NCBI GenBank assembly: GCA_965200505.1
Contig: OZ241343.1
Span: forward strand, 558,001 to 622,000
Origin: VXNE01 sp965200505
GTDB taxonomy: Bacteria; Pseudomonadota; Gammaproteobacteria; Pseudomonadales; Azotimanducaceae
Direction: 5' to 3'
DNA length: 64,000 nt
Shown here: positions 16,474-25,700 of the stretch, one piece after another
Layout: every line of letters begins with the position of its first letter
How positions within the stretch are numbered: the stretch's first letter is position 1
Translations under genes and position numbers: made by a program
The notes under the pieces: model-generated
Told to the model about the DNA's origin: nothing
The model's database searches: none
The model's input: the letters and a program-made list of their open reading frames with translations, nothing else

Positions 16474-17691
16474 TCAATCGAGGATTTGGGCGGCGTAACC
16501 GGCCTTGGCCAACGCCTGCAGCACCACCGCCGCCTGTTCCTCGCCACGCATCCGCAAGGTGAGGTCCACCAGCGTCACGCTCACCGACGACGCACCGAAC
16601 GCGCGCTGATGCACGATCTCCATGATGTTGCTGTCCAACTCGCCAAGAATCGCCGTCATGGCGGAGAGCGAACCCGGCACGTCCGGCAACTCCACCCGCA
16701 GCCGCATCAGCCGGCCGCGGCGCACGAGGCCGCGCTGCAGCAATGAGGACAGCGTCATCATGTCGATGTTGCCCCCAGACACCACCACCGCGACGTTGCG
16801 GCCCGCAAACCGTTCGCGGTGCTTGAACACCGCCGCCAGCGCCGCGGCGCCAGCGCCTTCCGCGACGGTCTTCTCCACTTCGAGCAGCATGAACACCGCG
16901 GCTTCGATCTCCTCCTCAGACACGGTGACCACGTCGTCCACCCAACGTTGGATCATGCCCAGCGTGAGCGGCGAGGGAGACTTCACCGCGATGCCCTCCG
17001 CCACGGTGCCGAAGGCCGGTGCCGGCCGCCCCGCGTTGCCGTGGAAGCGCTCGTAAACGGCGGCGAAGCGCTCCGCCTGCGCCCCGACGACTTCGATGTC
17101 CGGCGCCGCGGCTTTGGCCGCGAGGCTCGTGCCGGCGATGAGCCCGCCACCGCCGATGGGCACGATGAGCGCATCCAAATCCGGCCCATCCGCCATGATC
17201 TCGAGCCCCACGGTGCCCTGCCCCGCCACCACCGCCGGATCGTCGAACGGGTGTATCAGCGTGAGGTCGCGCTCGGCGGCGAGCGCCTTCGTGAAGCCCA
17301 ACGTCTCGTCGAAGCTGGCCCCGTGCAGGTGGATTTCCGCACCGAACACGCGAGTCTGCTCCACCTTGGCGTTGGGGGTGTGGCGCGGCATCACGATGAC
17401 GGTGTGTACGCCGAGCCGCCGGCCGTGGTGCGCGAGGGCCTGCGCATGGTTCCCGGCCGACATGGCGACGACGCCCCCAGCGCGCTGCGCCGCCGTCAAT
17501 GTCAGCAGGCGGTTCAGCGCCCCACGCTCCTTGAACGAAGCGGTGAACTGCAGGTTCTCCAACTTGAGGAAGACGTTCGCGCCGGTGAGCGCCGAGAGCG
17601 TTTCGGACTTGGTGAGCGGGGTGTGGGCAACGCTGCCGGCGATGCGCTCGGCGGCGGCCACGATGTCGCCGAAGGCGACCACCTCAGGCAT
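16474..17691 (-). CDS. ilvA: Threonine ammonia-lyase with C-terminal ACT domain
   Basis: 405 aa PLP enzyme converting threonine to 2-oxobutyrate, first step to isoleucine. Residues 1-320 carry the fold-type II core: 'QFTASFKERGALN' with the Schiff-base lysine, 'SAGNHAQALAHHGRRLGV', 'PIGGGGLIAG' and 'VVVSGGNIDM'. Residues about 330-405 are one ACT-like domain ('LRVELPDVPGSLSAMTAILGE'), matching the shorter IlvA/TdcB-type with a single regulatory domain rather than E. coli IlvA with two. The ATG at 17691 begins a standard N-terminus 'VVAFGDIVAAAERIAG'; earlier in-frame codons give a basic, low-complexity extension and are rejected. Divergent from the flavodoxin gene, so 17692-17816 should contain both promoters. 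Confidence 0.88.
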   Translation of the reverse strand: MPEVVAFGDIVAAAERIAGSVAHTPLTKSETLSALTGANVFLKLENLQFTASFKERGALNRLLTLTAAQRAGGVVAMSAGNHAQALAHHGRRLGVHTVIVMPRHTPNAKVEQTRVFGAEIHLHGASFDETLGFTKALAAERDLTLIHPFDDPAVVAGQGTVGLEIMADGPDLDALIVPIGGGGLIAGTSLAAKAAAPDIEVVGAQAERFAAVYERFHGNAGRPAPAFGTVAEGIAVKSPSPLTLGMIQRWVDDVVTVSEEEIEAAVFMLLEVEKTVAEGAGAAALAAVFKHRERFAGRNVAVVVSGGNIDMMTLSSLLQRGLVRRGRLMRLRVELPDVPGSLSAMTAILGELDSNIMEIVHQRAFGASSVSVTLVDLTLRMRGEEQAAVVLQALAKAGYAAQILD

Positions 17692-17816
17692 GCCAAGCGG
17701 CCGCGGCGAGCCGGCGCCGGCGGGAGACCCGGGCAGACGTGCTATCGTGCAGCGATTCGCGCATCGATCCACCCATCGCCCACGGCGGGCCGCCACCCTC
17801 GACGGGGAGTATAAGC

Positions 17817-18284
17817 GTGGGCGCGAAGCACCTGCTCATCGTCTATCACACCCAGAGCGGCAACACCGGCCGCATGGCGCAAGCGGTTTGGCGCGGCGCC
17901 ACGGACAGCGCGGTGGAAGGCGTCGAGGTGCGCCGCCTGCTCGCCAAGGACGCCGGGCCGGAAGATCTCTTGTGGGCACACGGGCTGTTGCTCGGCACAC
18001 CGGAGAACTTCGGCTACATGTCCGGTGCCATGAAGGACTTCTTGGACCGCACGTTCTACCCCGTCGAAGGCAAAATCCAAGCGCTCCCGTACGCCATCTT
18101 CGTGAGCGCCGGCAATGACGGCACGGGCGCCGTGCGAGCCATCCACCGCATCGCCAACGGCTATCCCTTCAACGAGGTGCAGGCACCCATCATCGCCGTG
18201 GGCGAACCCACCGCCACCCAGCTCGAACGCTGCCAAGAGTTGGGCATGGCGCTGGCCATGGGCTTGGAGGCCGGGGTGTTCTAA
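17817..18284 (+). CDS. Flavodoxin-family protein (NAD(P)H-dependent FMN reductase-like)
   Basis: 155 aa single-domain flavoprotein. The phosphate-binding loop is 'YHTQSGNTGRMA' (family pattern T-x-S-G-N-T), followed by 'GLLLGTPENFGYMSGAMKDFLDRTF' and 'YAIFVSAGNDGTGAVRAIHRI', which in WrbA-like and NAD(P)H-quinone-reductase-like proteins line the FMN ring. Probably cytosolic and used in electron transfer or quinone reduction. The start is a GTG with GGGGAG seven bases upstream. It is divergent from ilvA. Confidence 0.85.
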   Translation: MGAKHLLIVYHTQSGNTGRMAQAVWRGATDSAVEGVEVRRLLAKDAGPEDLLWAHGLLLGTPENFGYMSGAMKDFLDRTFYPVEGKIQALPYAIFVSAGNDGTGAVRAIHRIANGYPFNEVQAPIIAVGEPTATQLERCQELGMALAMGLEAGVF

Positions 18285-18341
18285 GCACCGCACCTTCAAT
18301 GCCGATGCGGCGGCGCCGCTGACCGGCAAGGCGCCGGTGAG

Positions 18342-18623
18342 TCAGTCTGCCGGCGGGCTGGGTTTCCCGCCATTGCGGCCGCGCCAGAACACGTCCATGT
18401 GGGCGAGCGCCATCAGGAACCACATCAGGGTGTGCAGATTCACCATCCGCGTTTCGCCAAGCAAGGTGAAGTGCAGATGCCCGCCCCAAATCGACGACAC
18501 GACGCCACCGGCCAAAAAGACGAACGGCCAGATTCGCGGGTACATGCTCAGCAACCGCCGCAAAGACAGCTCCTTGGATTCGATCAAAGTGCGCCGGCGC
18601 CGACGCTTGGGGCCCTTCACCAA
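18342..18623 (-). CDS. Small hypothetical membrane protein
   Basis: 93 aa as drawn, starting from a TTG with a very basic N-terminus; an ATG at 18545 would give a 67-residue form beginning just at the first helix. Two hydrophobic helices are visible, 'IWPFVFLAGGVVSSIWG' and 'NLHTLMWFLMALAHMDVFW'. The segment 'LLGETRMVNLHTLMWFL' between them is short, making a hairpin. I recognise no family. It lies 18 bases downstream of the metal-chaperone gene on the same strand, so it could be cotranscribed with it and may take part in metal handling. Confidence 0.5.
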   Translation of the reverse strand: MVKGPKRRRRRTLIESKELSLRRLLSMYPRIWPFVFLAGGVVSSIWGGHLHFTLLGETRMVNLHTLMWFLMALAHMDVFWRGRNGGKPSPPAD

Positions 18624-18641
18624 CCGGCGCGACGGCCGAGT

Positions 18642-18929
18642 TCAGTCGCAGTCGCAGCCCACGCCCGTGCCGCAAGCACATGGCTCGCACCGACAGGTCG
18701 AGCACTCGCATGCGGCGTTGCCACAAGTGCGCACGCCAAAGCCGGCATCCACGATGGCCGCGTACAGGGCTTCGGCATCGGCGTTGCCATCGTGCTCCAC
18801 GATGGCGCTGCCAACTTCGTGGTCAACCCGCGCCGCGATGACGCCCGCCACACCCGCGGCGACGCGTTCCACACTGCTCGAGCAACCACGGCACACCATC
18901 CCCGTGACCGCGAACTCCAATCGGCTCAC
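18642..18929 (-). CDS. Heavy-metal-associated (CopZ-like) chaperone with metallothionein-like Cys-rich tail
   Basis: 95 aa. Residues 1-66 are a ferredoxin-like HMA domain with the copper-binding loop 'GMVCRGCSSSVERVAAG' (Cys13, Cys16). Ordinary CopZ proteins end there at 65-70 residues. Here a tail of 27 residues (69-95) holds nine cysteines in C-x-C and C-x-x-C spacing (69, 74, 76, 79, 81, 84, 86, 92, 94), the pattern of a metallothionein. The protein would therefore combine a delivery domain and a metal store. The GTG start has GGAGG six bases upstream. The CusCBA set begins about 1.3 kb away on the other strand, which supports a copper or silver role. Confidence 0.8.
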   Translation of the reverse strand: MSRLEFAVTGMVCRGCSSSVERVAAGVAGVIAARVDHEVGSAIVEHDGNADAEALYAAIVDAGFGVRTCGNAACECSTCRCEPCACGTGVGCDCD

Positions 18930-19169
18930 TCCGTGCCTCCGGGCGGCTCTTATGGCGCCACGAGACGCCGCAATCCCGAGGCGGCAAGCCTAAGGCAGTG
19001 GTGGCCAATCCTCAAGCGCTGCGCGGCTCAACACCTTCCGGGCAGTGTCGCACCCAGGGAGCCCGTGGACCACCAGCCGATGGCTGGGAGCCGCCAACAG
19101 CCGACGGGCCAGCCGCTCAATCGCCCGCGCCGGGCGGCCGCATCACAACAGCGTGTCCCGCACCCGGCG

Positions 19170-19475
19170 TCACACCGTCGCCAAGTCGCGGCGGTCTCGT
19201 TTCAGTTCGGGCTTGGAGTAGAAGTGGACGCATGGAAAGCCGAGGTCGTCCTCCACGGCACGATACGCCTTGTCAACGATCTCCGTCTGCACGTCCAAGA
19301 GCCCGTCAGCGTTCAACTGCTCGTACTTGCCTTCGTAGATGATGCTGACGTCAACGACGGGGGAATCGTCCTCAAAGCCGAAGCCCGGCCAGACGTTCAC
19401 CCGTTCGAGCTTGACATCTGGGAACGCGCCCTTGAAGGCCCCCTCCGCGATCTCCCGTATCTCCTGTTCGGTCAT
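19170..19475 (-). CDS. Conserved hypothetical partner of the HEPN protein
   Basis: 101 aa acidic protein. It opens with a helix, 'MTEQEIREIAEGAFKGAF', followed by a strand with 'ERVNVWPGFGFEDDSPVVDVSIIYEG', another helix 'LLDVQTEIVDKAYRAVEDDLG', and a final strand 'FPCVHFYSKPEL'. The layout suggests a small alpha/beta domain. No catalytic motif is evident, in particular no GSxxxD of MNT nucleotidyltransferases. GGAG sits six bases before the ATG. It starts 25 bases after the HEPN stop on the same strand, so the two are almost certainly one operon and possibly a toxin-antitoxin or adaptor pair, with this as the antidote. That role is inference. Confidence 0.7.
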   Translation of the reverse strand: MTEQEIREIAEGAFKGAFPDVKLERVNVWPGFGFEDDSPVVDVSIIYEGKYEQLNADGLLDVQTEIVDKAYRAVEDDLGFPCVHFYSKPELKRDRRDLATV

Positions 19476-19500
19476 CTTCCACTCCTTGCCGTGGCGGCCG

Positions 19501-19962
19501 TCACCAAGGCCTCCGCTTGAACAGCACATGCGCCACGAAGGCGCGGCGATGCCGCGCATCGACTTGCTCGAACTGGGCGATGGTGCGCTCGACCCTGTCG
19601 ATCGCCGCTTGCACGGCCGCCTTACCGTACCTGCCGTCAAGCGCGTAGTCTGCCTGCTGCCGCGCCTTCTGCAAAGTGGCGAACACATCGGCGAAACGAC
19701 GCACTTCCAGCGGAAACGCGGCCAGCACGGGCTTGTTCTCACATGCGCGCCTCGCTTTGCCGTGTTCAAGCGCACGGTACGTTTGATGCCACGCCGCGTC
19801 GCGGGTGCGGCCGATGAGCGAGTTGGCGGCACACGCGGCCAGGCAGTGGAACAGCGCGTAGTACGCGGTGCTGACGGCGCGGCGAAGGTTCGCTTGGGAC
19901 GGCCGCCGCGGGCTGAGTTCCGTGAGGCCGCGGGCGGTCTCCATCAAGTCCAGTGGTTGCAC
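19501..19962 (-). CDS. HEPN-domain protein (possible ribonuclease toxin)
   Basis: 153 aa, helical. 'PSQANLRRAVSTAYYALFHCLAACAANSLIG' is the hallmark first helix pair of the HEPN family. An R-x4-H match (Arg54 to His59, 'RDAAWH') fits the RNase motif of HEPN toxins, though one short match can be chance. The later 'LDGRYGKAAVQAAIDRVERTIAQFE' is the long fourth helix. I prefer the GTG at 19962, because relatives begin with a 'PLDLxETAR' segment, which this start preserves; an ATG at 19944 is possible. HEPN proteins act as RNA-cleaving toxins or as partners of nucleotidyltransferases. The downstream gene is its only close neighbour. Confidence 0.75.
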   Translation of the reverse strand: MQPLDLMETARGLTELSPRRPSQANLRRAVSTAYYALFHCLAACAANSLIGRTRDAAWHQTYRALEHGKARRACENKPVLAAFPLEVRRFADVFATLQKARQQADYALDGRYGKAAVQAAIDRVERTIAQFEQVDARHRRAFVAHVLFKRRPW

Positions 19963-20186
19963 CGCGGCACCCGCCCTGTAAAGTGTGGGTAGAAGGCAAC
20001 TTAGACCGCCGGGCGACCTGCAGGCCAGTCGTTCTTTCCCGCGTTTGCGTGCGACATTGCCCACCAAGTCTGTGCGACCATGCCCGGCATCGGCAGCCTC
20101 TGTGGGCGCGGCGCCGGCTGTTCGGCGTGACGCCGGCCAGCCACGCTGTTAGGCTCGCCGGCCATCGCGCAATCCGACCCACCGCC

Positions 20187-21479
20187 ATGCGAACCTTGAT
20201 TTCGCAAGGCCCACGAACGCTGTTCCGCCGGGCGCTGTTCGCGGCGCTGTTGCCGGCCAGTGTGGCATGGGCCGCGCAGCCGGCGGCCACGACGGCGCTC
20301 ACCCTCGCCGAGGCGGAGCGCTTGGCGCTCGCGGACGAGCCTGGCCGCCAAGCGCTCTTGGAAGAGGCGCGCGCACTCTCCGAACGCGCCGTCGCCGCCG
20401 GCCAATTGCCCGATCCGCAACTGCAGTTCGGCGCCGCCAACTTGCCGCTTGAGACCGGCGACTTCCGCACCGAAGCCATGACGCACATGCGCCTTGGCGT
20501 CCGCCAAGCCTTTCCGCCGGCGGCGACGCGCCGCGCCGCCAGCGAACAGGCATTGGCCGGCAGCCGCGCCCGGCAGGCCGCGGCGGCGGCGCGGGAGCGA
20601 ATGGCGCTCAAGGCAGTGCGCAACGCTTGGCTTGATGTCTATGTGGAGGAACGAAGCCTCGCGCTGGTGGCCGAATCCCATGCCTTCTTTGCGGATTTGG
20701 TCGCCGTCGTGCGTTCGCAGTACGCGGTTGGCCGCCGCAATCAGCAGGACGTGCTGCGCGCCGAACTCGAAGACAGCGGCCTCGACGCACGCCACATCGC
20801 CATCGAGCAACGCCAAGCCGTGGCCCATTCGCGCCTGCAAAGATGGCTGGGCGGGCCGGCACGGGCACTGCGTCTCGCCGAGCTGCCGCGGTGGACGCCG
20901 CCGCCCGCGCTGCCTTCGCTGCGCGAGGGCTTGCCGGCGCACCCCGCCATCGCCCAAGCCCAGGCCCGCCTTGAGGCCGCGGACGCGGCGCTCGCCAAAG
21001 CGCGGGCCAGCTACGCGCCGCAATGGGCCGTGGACGTGAGCTACGCCTATCGAGACGGCGGCCTGCCCGACGGCAACCCGCGCTCAGACCTGTTCAGTGT
21101 CACCGCCACCGTGGGGCTGCCTTGGTTCACGGCCAATCGGCAGGATCGGCGCGTGGCCGCGGCCTTGGCCGAGCGGCGCGGCGCCCAAGCCAGCCTCGAT
21201 GACCTCACGCGCCAGCTCATCGGCGACCTGAACGCCGAACATGCCCGCTGGCGGGCGCTCACGCGCCGCGTGGCGCTGCACGAGAAGGTCATCCTGCCGC
21301 AAGCCGACGCCAGCGCCGCGGCGGCATTGGATTCCTACCGTAGCGAAGCCGGCGACTTCGCGGACATGATGCGCGCCTACATCGACGACTTGGAAGTGCG
21401 CCTCGACTTGGTGGCGCTACGGGTGGCGCTACGCCGCAGCCACGCGGAATTGGCTTACCTCGGCGGCTTCCCGCTGTGA
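20187..21479 (+). CDS. TolC-family outer-membrane factor of the Cus-type metal efflux system
   Basis: 430 aa, with a signal peptide (basic start, 'LFAALLPASVAWAAQ'). Two OEP repeats are visible, the first with 'ALLEEARALSERAVAAGQLPDPQLQFG' and the second with 'HPAIAQAQARLEAADAALAKARASYAPQWAVDVSYAYR', each forming paired coiled-coil helices of the periplasmic tunnel plus beta hairpins. Slightly shorter than E. coli CusC but normal for heavy-metal RND clusters. It is first of a three-gene set, overlapping the adaptor gene by four bases (GTGA). It would carry Cu(I)/Ag(I) or another metal across the outer membrane. Confidence 0.87.
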   Translation: MRTLISQGPRTLFRRALFAALLPASVAWAAQPAATTALTLAEAERLALADEPGRQALLEEARALSERAVAAGQLPDPQLQFGAANLPLETGDFRTEAMTHMRLGVRQAFPPAATRRAASEQALAGSRARQAAAAARERMALKAVRNAWLDVYVEERSLALVAESHAFFADLVAVVRSQYAVGRRNQQDVLRAELEDSGLDARHIAIEQRQAVAHSRLQRWLGGPARALRLAELPRWTPPPALPSLREGLPAHPAIAQAQARLEAADAALAKARASYAPQWAVDVSYAYRDGGLPDGNPRSDLFSVTATVGLPWFTANRQDRRVAAALAERRGAQASLDDLTRQLIGDLNAEHARWRALTRRVALHEKVILPQADASAAAALDSYRSEAGDFADMMRAYIDDLEVRLDLVALRVALRRSHAELAYLGGFPL

Positions 21480-22726
21480 CCGGCGCCTTCCCGCGTGGCC
21501 TGGCGCTGCCGGCCATCGGCATCGCGTTGATTATCGGCGTGGTCCTCGGCTACTGGTTCGCACCGGCAGCGCCCGCGGCCGCCCCGGCCGGCACCGGCGA
21601 GCGCCCAATCCTCTACTGGGTGGCGCCCATGGACCCGAACTACCGCCGCGATGCGCCCGGCAAGTCGCCGATGGGCATGGATTTGGTGCCGGTCTATGCG
21701 GACGCTGCCCCAGCGCCGGCAGCGGGCGTCGTCACCATCGACCCCGCGGTGCTGCAGAACCTCGGCCTGCGCAGCGCCGCCGCGCAGCTCGGCCCGCTGC
21801 CGCGCCGCATCGAGACGGTGGGCTACGTGCAGTACGACGAATCGGTGATGCACCACATCCACACCCGCGTGGAGGGCTGGATCGAATCGTTGCACGTGCG
21901 GGCGGCCGGCGACCCGGTGGCCAAGGGCCAGTTGCTGTTCGAGATCTACTCGCCGACGCTGGTGAACGCGCAACGCGAATACCTGACCGCGCTGAGCGGC
22001 GGCCGCGCGGACATGGTGGTCGCCTCGCGGGAAAGGCTCGCCGCCCTGGGCATGCCGCAAGCGGAAATCGCGGCCTTGGATGAGGCGAAGACACCGCGCC
22101 AGCGAGTGCGCATCTACGCCCCGGCGGATGGCGTGACCACCCAGCTAGGTGTGCGCGAAGGCATTTTCGTCACCCCTGCCGCGCACGTCATCTCCATGGC
22201 GGACTTGAGCCGCGTGTGGGTGCTCGCGGAAGTGTTCGAGCGGCAGACCGCGTGGGTGGCGGTGGGGCAACGCGCCGAGGTGGAGCTGGACTACCTGCCC
22301 GGGCGGCGCTGGCATGGCACGGTGGATTACGTTTATCCGGATTTGCACCCGGTGACACGCACCCTGCGGGTGCGCATCGGCTTCGACAACGCCGGGGAAG
22401 CGCTGCGCCCCAACATGTTCGCGCGCGTGGTGCTGCTGGGCGGCGCCACCGAGCCGGTGGTTCACGTTCCCCGGGAAGCGCTCATTCGCGGCGGTACCGC
22501 AGACCGGGTGGCCCTCGATCTTGGCGGCGGCCGCTTTCGCGCCGTGGCCGTGGAAGCCGGCGTGGAGGCCGGCGAACGCGTCGAGATCCGCTCCGGGCTC
22601 AAGGCCGGCGAGCAGGTGGTGGTGTCCGGACAGTTCCTCATCGATTCGGAATCCAACTTGGAGAGCGCCATGGCCCGCACGGCCGGCGACGCACCACCAC
22701 CGGCGGCTGGGCACGGCGGACATTAG
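21476..22726 (+). CDS. cusB: CusB-like periplasmic adaptor of heavy-metal RND efflux
   Basis: 416 aa. One N-terminal anchor (residues 10-30) precedes a heavy-metal-binding domain of the form 'YWVAPMDPNYRRDAPGKSP' followed by MGMDLVPVY, in which the usual cysteines are replaced and methionines remain as ligands. The adaptor core follows: 'VTIDPAVLQNLGLRSAAAQLG', barrel and lipoyl segments with 'YSPTLVNAQREYL' and 'IYAPADGVTTQLGVREGIFV', and the membrane-proximal 'QVVVSGQFLIDSESNLESA' ending in a His-rich tail (GHGGH). It would pass metal to CusA and link it to the outer-membrane channel. The GTG start overlaps the previous stop. Confidence 0.9.
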   Translation: MTGAFPRGLALPAIGIALIIGVVLGYWFAPAAPAAAPAGTGERPILYWVAPMDPNYRRDAPGKSPMGMDLVPVYADAAPAPAAGVVTIDPAVLQNLGLRSAAAQLGPLPRRIETVGYVQYDESVMHHIHTRVEGWIESLHVRAAGDPVAKGQLLFEIYSPTLVNAQREYLTALSGGRADMVVASRERLAALGMPQAEIAALDEAKTPRQRVRIYAPADGVTTQLGVREGIFVTPAAHVISMADLSRVWVLAEVFERQTAWVAVGQRAEVELDYLPGRRWHGTVDYVYPDLHPVTRTLRVRIGFDNAGEALRPNMFARVVLLGGATEPVVHVPREALIRGGTADRVALDLGGGRFRAVAVEAGVEAGERVEIRSGLKAGEQVVVSGQFLIDSESNLESAMARTAGDAPPPAAGHGGH

Positions 22727-22738
22727 CGTCACCGCCCC

Positions 22739-25700
22739 ATGATCCCTTGGATCATCCACTGGTCCATCCGCCATCGGTGGCTGGTGTTGTTGGCCACGGC
22801 CTTTCTCGTCGGCTGGGGCCTTCGCTCCATGCTCTTGACGCCCGTGGACGCCCTGCCGGACCTGTCGGACGTGCAGGTGATCGTGAAGACACCCTACCCG
22901 GGCCAAGCGCCGCGGGTGGTGGAGGACCAAGTCACCTACCCCCTGGCCTCCGCGCTGTTGGCGGTGCCGGGCGCCGAAGCGGTGCGTGGCTACTCGTTCT
23001 TCGGCGATTCCTTCGTCTATGTCCTGTTCGCCGACGGGACTGACCTCTACTGGGCGCGCTCGCGGGTGCTGGAGTACTTGAGCCAAGTGCGCCAGCGGCT
23101 GCCGGCCGGCGTCGCCCCGGCGCTCGGCCCGGACGCCACCGGCGTCGGCTGGGTTTACGAATACGCCTTGGTGGACCGATCCGGCAACCACGACGTGGCC
23201 CAGCTGCGCTCCATTCAAGATTGGTTCCTGCGCTACGCGCTGCAAGCGGTGCCGGGCGTCGCCGAAGTGGCCACCGTGGGCGGCATGGTGCGGCAATACC
23301 AAGTAGTGGTGGACCCAGACCGGTTGAGCGCCTTCGGGCTGTCTCTCGCCACCATCCGCACGGCCATCCAAGCCGCCAATCAAGAGGCCGGCGCCTCCGT
23401 GATCGAAATGGCCGAGGCCGAATACATGGTGCGCGCCACCGGCTACCTGACCGGCCTTGAAGACTTGGCCGCGGTGCCCCTCAAGGTGAACGAGCACGGT
23501 GTGCCCATCCTGCTCAAGGACGTGGCGGAACTGCGCACCGGGCCGCGCATGAGGCGTGGCGTGGCGGACTTGAACGGCATGGGCGAAGTGGTGGGCGGCA
23601 TCGTCGTGATGCGCGCCGGCGAGAATGCGCTGGCCACCATCGCCGGCGTGAAGGCGCGCTTGCGGGAACTCGCCGCCGGCCTCCCCGAAGGCGTGGAAGT
23701 GGTCACCGTGTATGACCGTTCGGCGCTCATCGAACGCGCCATCGACAACCTCACCACCACGCTGGCGGAGGAGTTCGCCATCGTCGCCGCGGTGTGCGCC
23801 ATCTTCCTGTTCCACGTCCGCTCGTCGCTGACGGTCATCCTCAGCCTGCCGGTGGCGATTCTGGTCGCGTTCGCGGCCATGCGCGCCCAAGGCATCAACG
23901 CCAACATCATGTCGTTGGGCGGCATCGCCATCGCCGTCGGCGCGCTGGTGGATGGCGCCATCGTGATGGTCGAGAACGCCCACCGCCGCCTGCAGGGCAC
24001 CACCGCGTCTGGCGCTGCCCGTTGGCGGCTCATCGCCGACGCGGCCACCGAAGTGGGGGCGCCGATCTTCTTCTCCTTGCTGATCGTGACGTTGAGCTTC
24101 CTGCCGGTGTTCGCGCTGCAAGCGCAAGAAGGCCGGCTGTTCACGCCGCTGGCCTACACCAAGACTTACGCGATGGCGGCCGCCGCCGGCCTCGCCGTCA
24201 CGCTGGTGCCGGTGCTGATGGGCTTCTGTTTGCGCGGGCGCATCAAGGCGCAAGCCAATCCGGTGGAACGGGCGCTGCAGGCCGCGTACCGGCCCCTCAT
24301 CGACGCCGTGCTCAAGCACCCTTGGGCGGTGCTCGTCGGGGCCGCGGCCCTCACGTTGGCGAGCGCATGGCCGGCGCTCCGCCTCGGCACGGAATTCATG
24401 CCGCCCCTGAACGAAGGGGACCTCATGTACATGCCCAGCACCCACCCGGGCATCTCCATCGACAAGGCCCGCGAACTGCTGCAGCAAACGGATCGGCTGA
24501 TTCGCACGGTGCCGGAAGTGGCCAACGTCTTCGGCAAGGTCGGCCGCGCCGAGACGGCCACCGATCCAGCGCCCTTGACGATGATCGAGACGATGATCCA
24601 GCTCAAGCCCCGCGGCGAATGGCGCGAGGGGATGACCATGGATGGGCTGCGCTCCGAGCTGGACCGGGTGGTGCGCATCCCCGGCCTCGCCAACACTTGG
24701 ACCATGCCCATCAAAACCCGCACCGACATGCTCGCCACCGGCATCAAGACGCCGGTGGGCATCAAGGTGGCCGGACCAGACCTCGCGGTGATCGAACGCA
24801 TCGGCGCGGACATCGAGGCGGTGGTGAAGACGCTGCCCGGCACCGCTTCGGTGTACATGGAACGGGTGGCGAGCGGCCGCTATGTGGAGGTGGACATCGA
24901 CCGCGCCCGTGCCTCGCGCTATGGCATGAACATCGCCGCGGTGCAGGACATCGTGCAGAGCGCGGTGGGCGGCCTCGACGTCACGCAGACGGTGGAAGGC
25001 ATCGAGCGCTATCCGGTGAACCTGCGTTACCCGCGCCGGGTGCGGGATTCGGTGGAGCGGCTGAAGATGCTGCCGGTGGTGACGCCCCGCGGCGCCCGCA
25101 TCGCGCTGGCGGACTTGGCCGACATCCGCGTGGCCGAGGGGCCACCCGTCATCAAGAGCGAAAACGCGCTGCCAAACGGCTGGATCTTCATCGACATCGC
25201 GGACGTGGACCTCGGCGGCTACGTGACCCGCGCACGGGAGGCGGTGGCCGCGCAAGTGACGCTGCCGGCGGGTTACTCACTGCGCTGGTCCGGCCAATAC
25301 GAATACCTGCAACGGGCGTGGCAGCGGCTCGCCATCGTCGGCCCCGCGACGCTGGTGGTGATCCTCGTTTTGCTGCACTTCGCGCTGCGCCGCGCCGCCA
25401 CGGTGGCGATGGTGGTCTGCACGCTGCCGTTGGCTTTGGCCGGCGGCGCGTGGACGCTCCATTGGCTGGACTACGACTTGTCCGTGGCTGTGGGCGTGGG
25501 CTTCATCGCCTTGGCCGGCGTGGCGGTGGAGCTGGGCGTCATCATGGTGACTTATCTGGAGCTGGCCGTTCGGGAACGCCGCGAGCGCGTCGAGCAGGCA
25601 AGCGGCGCCCTTTCAGCCCAACATCTCGCCGAAGCGGTGCGCGAGGGCGCCGCGCGGCGCCTCAGACCCGTCGCGATGACCGCCGCTTCGCTGTTGGCGG

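Noticed and set aside
18930..19169. Possible small gene between the metal chaperone and the HEPN cassette
   Set aside because: Frames are short, lack ribosome-binding sites and have no motif; I see nothing in this stretch.
22145..25255. 1036-codon minus-strand frame opposite cusA
   Set aside because: Histidine- and arginine-rich translation with no domain, exactly antisense to a full CusA; a shadow produced by GC-rich codon use.
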